Part shown: one piece after another, positions 6,013-6,668 of the stretch | Position numbering within the stretch: the first letter of the stretch is position 1 | Layout of the letters: each line of letters begins with the position of its first letter | NCBI GenBank assembly: GCA_026692885.1 | Contig: JAPLNJ010000959.1 | Span: 1 to 6,668, forward strand | Reading direction: 5' to 3' | DNA: 6,668 nt | DNA from: Planctomycetota bacterium | GTDB taxonomy: Bacteria > Planctomycetota > Planctomycetia > Pirellulales > Pirellulaceae | Translations under genes and position numbers: made by a program | Notes under the pieces: generated by a model | The model's input: the letters and a program-made list of their open reading frames with translations, nothing else | Told to the model about the DNA's origin: nothing | Databases searched by the model: none

Positions 6013-6294
6013 ATGGGCTTGGCCTTTGAATGGGACGAAAGCAAAGCCAAGGTGAACACGCGCAAGCACGGCGTCAACTTTGAAGAGGCCAGTACCGTGT
6101 TTGCCGATCCGCTGTCGGTAACGATCTACGATCCGGTCCATTCGGAAGACGAAGATCGGTACATCGCCCTGGGAGAATCGCAACGGCGACGCCTCATGGT
6201 GGTGGTGTTCACCGATCGGGGTGATCGAATACGCATCATCAGTGCACGTGTAGCCACCCGCAGGGAGAGGAAGGACTATGAAAAAGGTCGCTAG
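6013..6294 (+). CDS. brnT: BrnT family toxin (ribonuclease of a type II toxin-antitoxin pair)
   Basis: 93 residues, the usual BrnT size (PF04365). The N-terminal signature FEWDESKAKVNTRKHGVNF (residues 5-23) continues into EEASTVFADP. The middle has RYIALGES (49-56) and the C-terminus RIRIISARVATRRERKDYE (72-90), the conserved core of the fold. BrnT is an RNase that inhibits translation when freed from BrnA; that activity is known from the Brucella protein and carried over here by homology. The start at 6013 places the signature at residue 5; GGGAG lies 11 nt upstream, a modest ribosome site. The gene overlaps brnA by 17 bases, toxin first, which is the standard order. All signature residues are present, so the toxin is probably functional. 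Confidence 0.95.
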   Translation: MGLAFEWDESKAKVNTRKHGVNFEEASTVFADPLSVTIYDPVHSEDEDRYIALGESQRRRLMVVVFTDRGDRIRIISARVATRRERKDYEKGR

Positions 6295-6502
6295 GAAAAC
6301 ACCGCCGCCTGACATGCTGGACGAATACGACTTCAGCAAGGGCGTTCGCGGCAAGTACGCAAAGCGGTATGCCGAGGGCACGAACATCGTCATCTTGGCC
6401 CCGGATGTGGCCGAGTTTTTTCCCGATTCAGAGTCGGTGAACACGGCCCTCCGTGCGCTCGTAGGCGTAGCCCGCAAGAACGTCCGAAAGGCCGCCGTCT
6501 AG
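6278..6502 (+). CDS. brnA: BrnA-type antitoxin partner of BrnT
   Basis: 74 residues, starting inside the last codons of brnT behind a strong ribosome site (GAGGAAGGA, 2 nt of clear spacing). Residues 14-32 (DEYDFSKGVRGKYAKRYAE) are the recognisable antitoxin motif. The rest, TNIVILAPDVAEFF then SESVNTALRALVGVARK, can be read as a short strand followed by two helices, as in ribbon-helix-helix repressors. By analogy it should bind and block BrnT and repress their shared promoter. It differs from the classical BrnA C-terminus, so assignment rests on the motif plus position; it may be a sister antitoxin family. Translational coupling through the overlap should keep toxin and antitoxin amounts tied. 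Confidence 0.8.
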   Translation: MKKVARKTPPPDMLDEYDFSKGVRGKYAKRYAEGTNIVILAPDVAEFFPDSESVNTALRALVGVARKNVRKAAV

Positions 6503-6528
6503 ACAAAGCGTCCGTTTCGTCGAACCAT

Positions 6529-6598
6529 CGATTGCAACCGAGCGGCGGATCGGGTCGGTCCTGAAGTCAGGCGTCATTGGCCGCCGCCGGTTGAATCG
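6529..6598 (+). other. attC-like imperfect inverted repeat after the toxin-antitoxin pair
   Basis: The left arm CGATTGCAACCGAGCGGCGG (6529-6548) pairs with CCGCCGCCGGTTGAATCG (6581-6598) over 18 bp. Two single bases, G6534 and A6541, are bulged out, both on the left strand. The 32-nt interior holds a small hairpin CCTGA-AG-TCAGG. The right arm contains GTTGAAT (6590-6596), which fits GTTRRRY and is distal to the genes as in a cassette attC. The left counterpart ATTGCAAC is a RYYYAAC box with one extra base. No T-tract follows, so a plain terminator is less likely. Confidence 0.5.
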
Positions 6599-6612
6599 TG
6601 TCGTTACGATTC
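6593..6612 (+). repeat. Short hairpin overlapping the right arm of the attC-like site
   Basis: GAATCGT (6593-6599) and ACGATTC (6606-6612) are perfect 7-bp arms around a GTCGTT loop. It shares its left arm with the end of the larger inverted repeat, so the two foldings compete. The remaining 56 bases to the window end show nothing I can name. Confidence 0.5.
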
Positions 6613-6668
6613 CTGTCCCCGTGTGCTGAAGGGGCGGCAGAAGGGGCCACCCATAATTTCTCTTGTGC

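Overview
The window looks like chromosomal DNA from a planctomycete or a close relative. The grounds are the high G+C content, a very large exported c-type cytochrome/beta-propeller protein of the hydrazine-synthase-alpha-related kind that planctomycetes carry in many copies, and a gene-poor stretch packed with long near-perfect palindromes. The lineage is inferred from gene content alone.

Layout. (1) 1-3197, minus strand: one exported multidomain haem protein with a signal peptide, beta-sandwich, TolB/PD40-type propeller, HzsA-type domain and two CxxCH haem motifs. Its frame is cut by a TAG at 78-80, but the same frame stays open beyond it to the window edge and still reads like protein, so the gene may be recently broken. 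(2) 3198-4113: about 0.9 kb without a credible gene. It holds a perfect 54-bp palindrome, a 110-bp element with 26-bp terminal inverted repeats, a 27-bp-arm hairpin, three small GCCCC/GGGGC hairpins and a 12-bp direct repeat. (3) 4114-4775, minus strand: a decayed integron-type tyrosine recombinase (IntI family) in three reading frames. Two internal deletions removed the start of the catalytic domain and the HxxR catalytic box. (4) 4776-5256: a candidate intI promoter, then two copies of the integron core heptamer GTTAGGC bracketing a 112-nt imperfect hairpin, then the leader of the next gene. (5) 5257-6502, plus strand: a small PD-(D/E)XK-fold nuclease-like protein and a BrnT/BrnA toxin-antitoxin pair. 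(6) 6529-6598: a 70-nt imperfect inverted repeat with one-sided bulged bases and a terminal GTTGAAT, oriented like an integron attC site.

Reading the parts together: a dead intI facing away from plus-strand accessory genes, core-site-like heptamers beside it and an attC-like hairpin after the toxin-antitoxin pair all fit the immobilised remnant of a chromosomal integron, with small cassette-type genes left behind. The integrase pseudogene and BrnTA are firm. The attI/attC assignments are inference from structure and need a covariance-model search.
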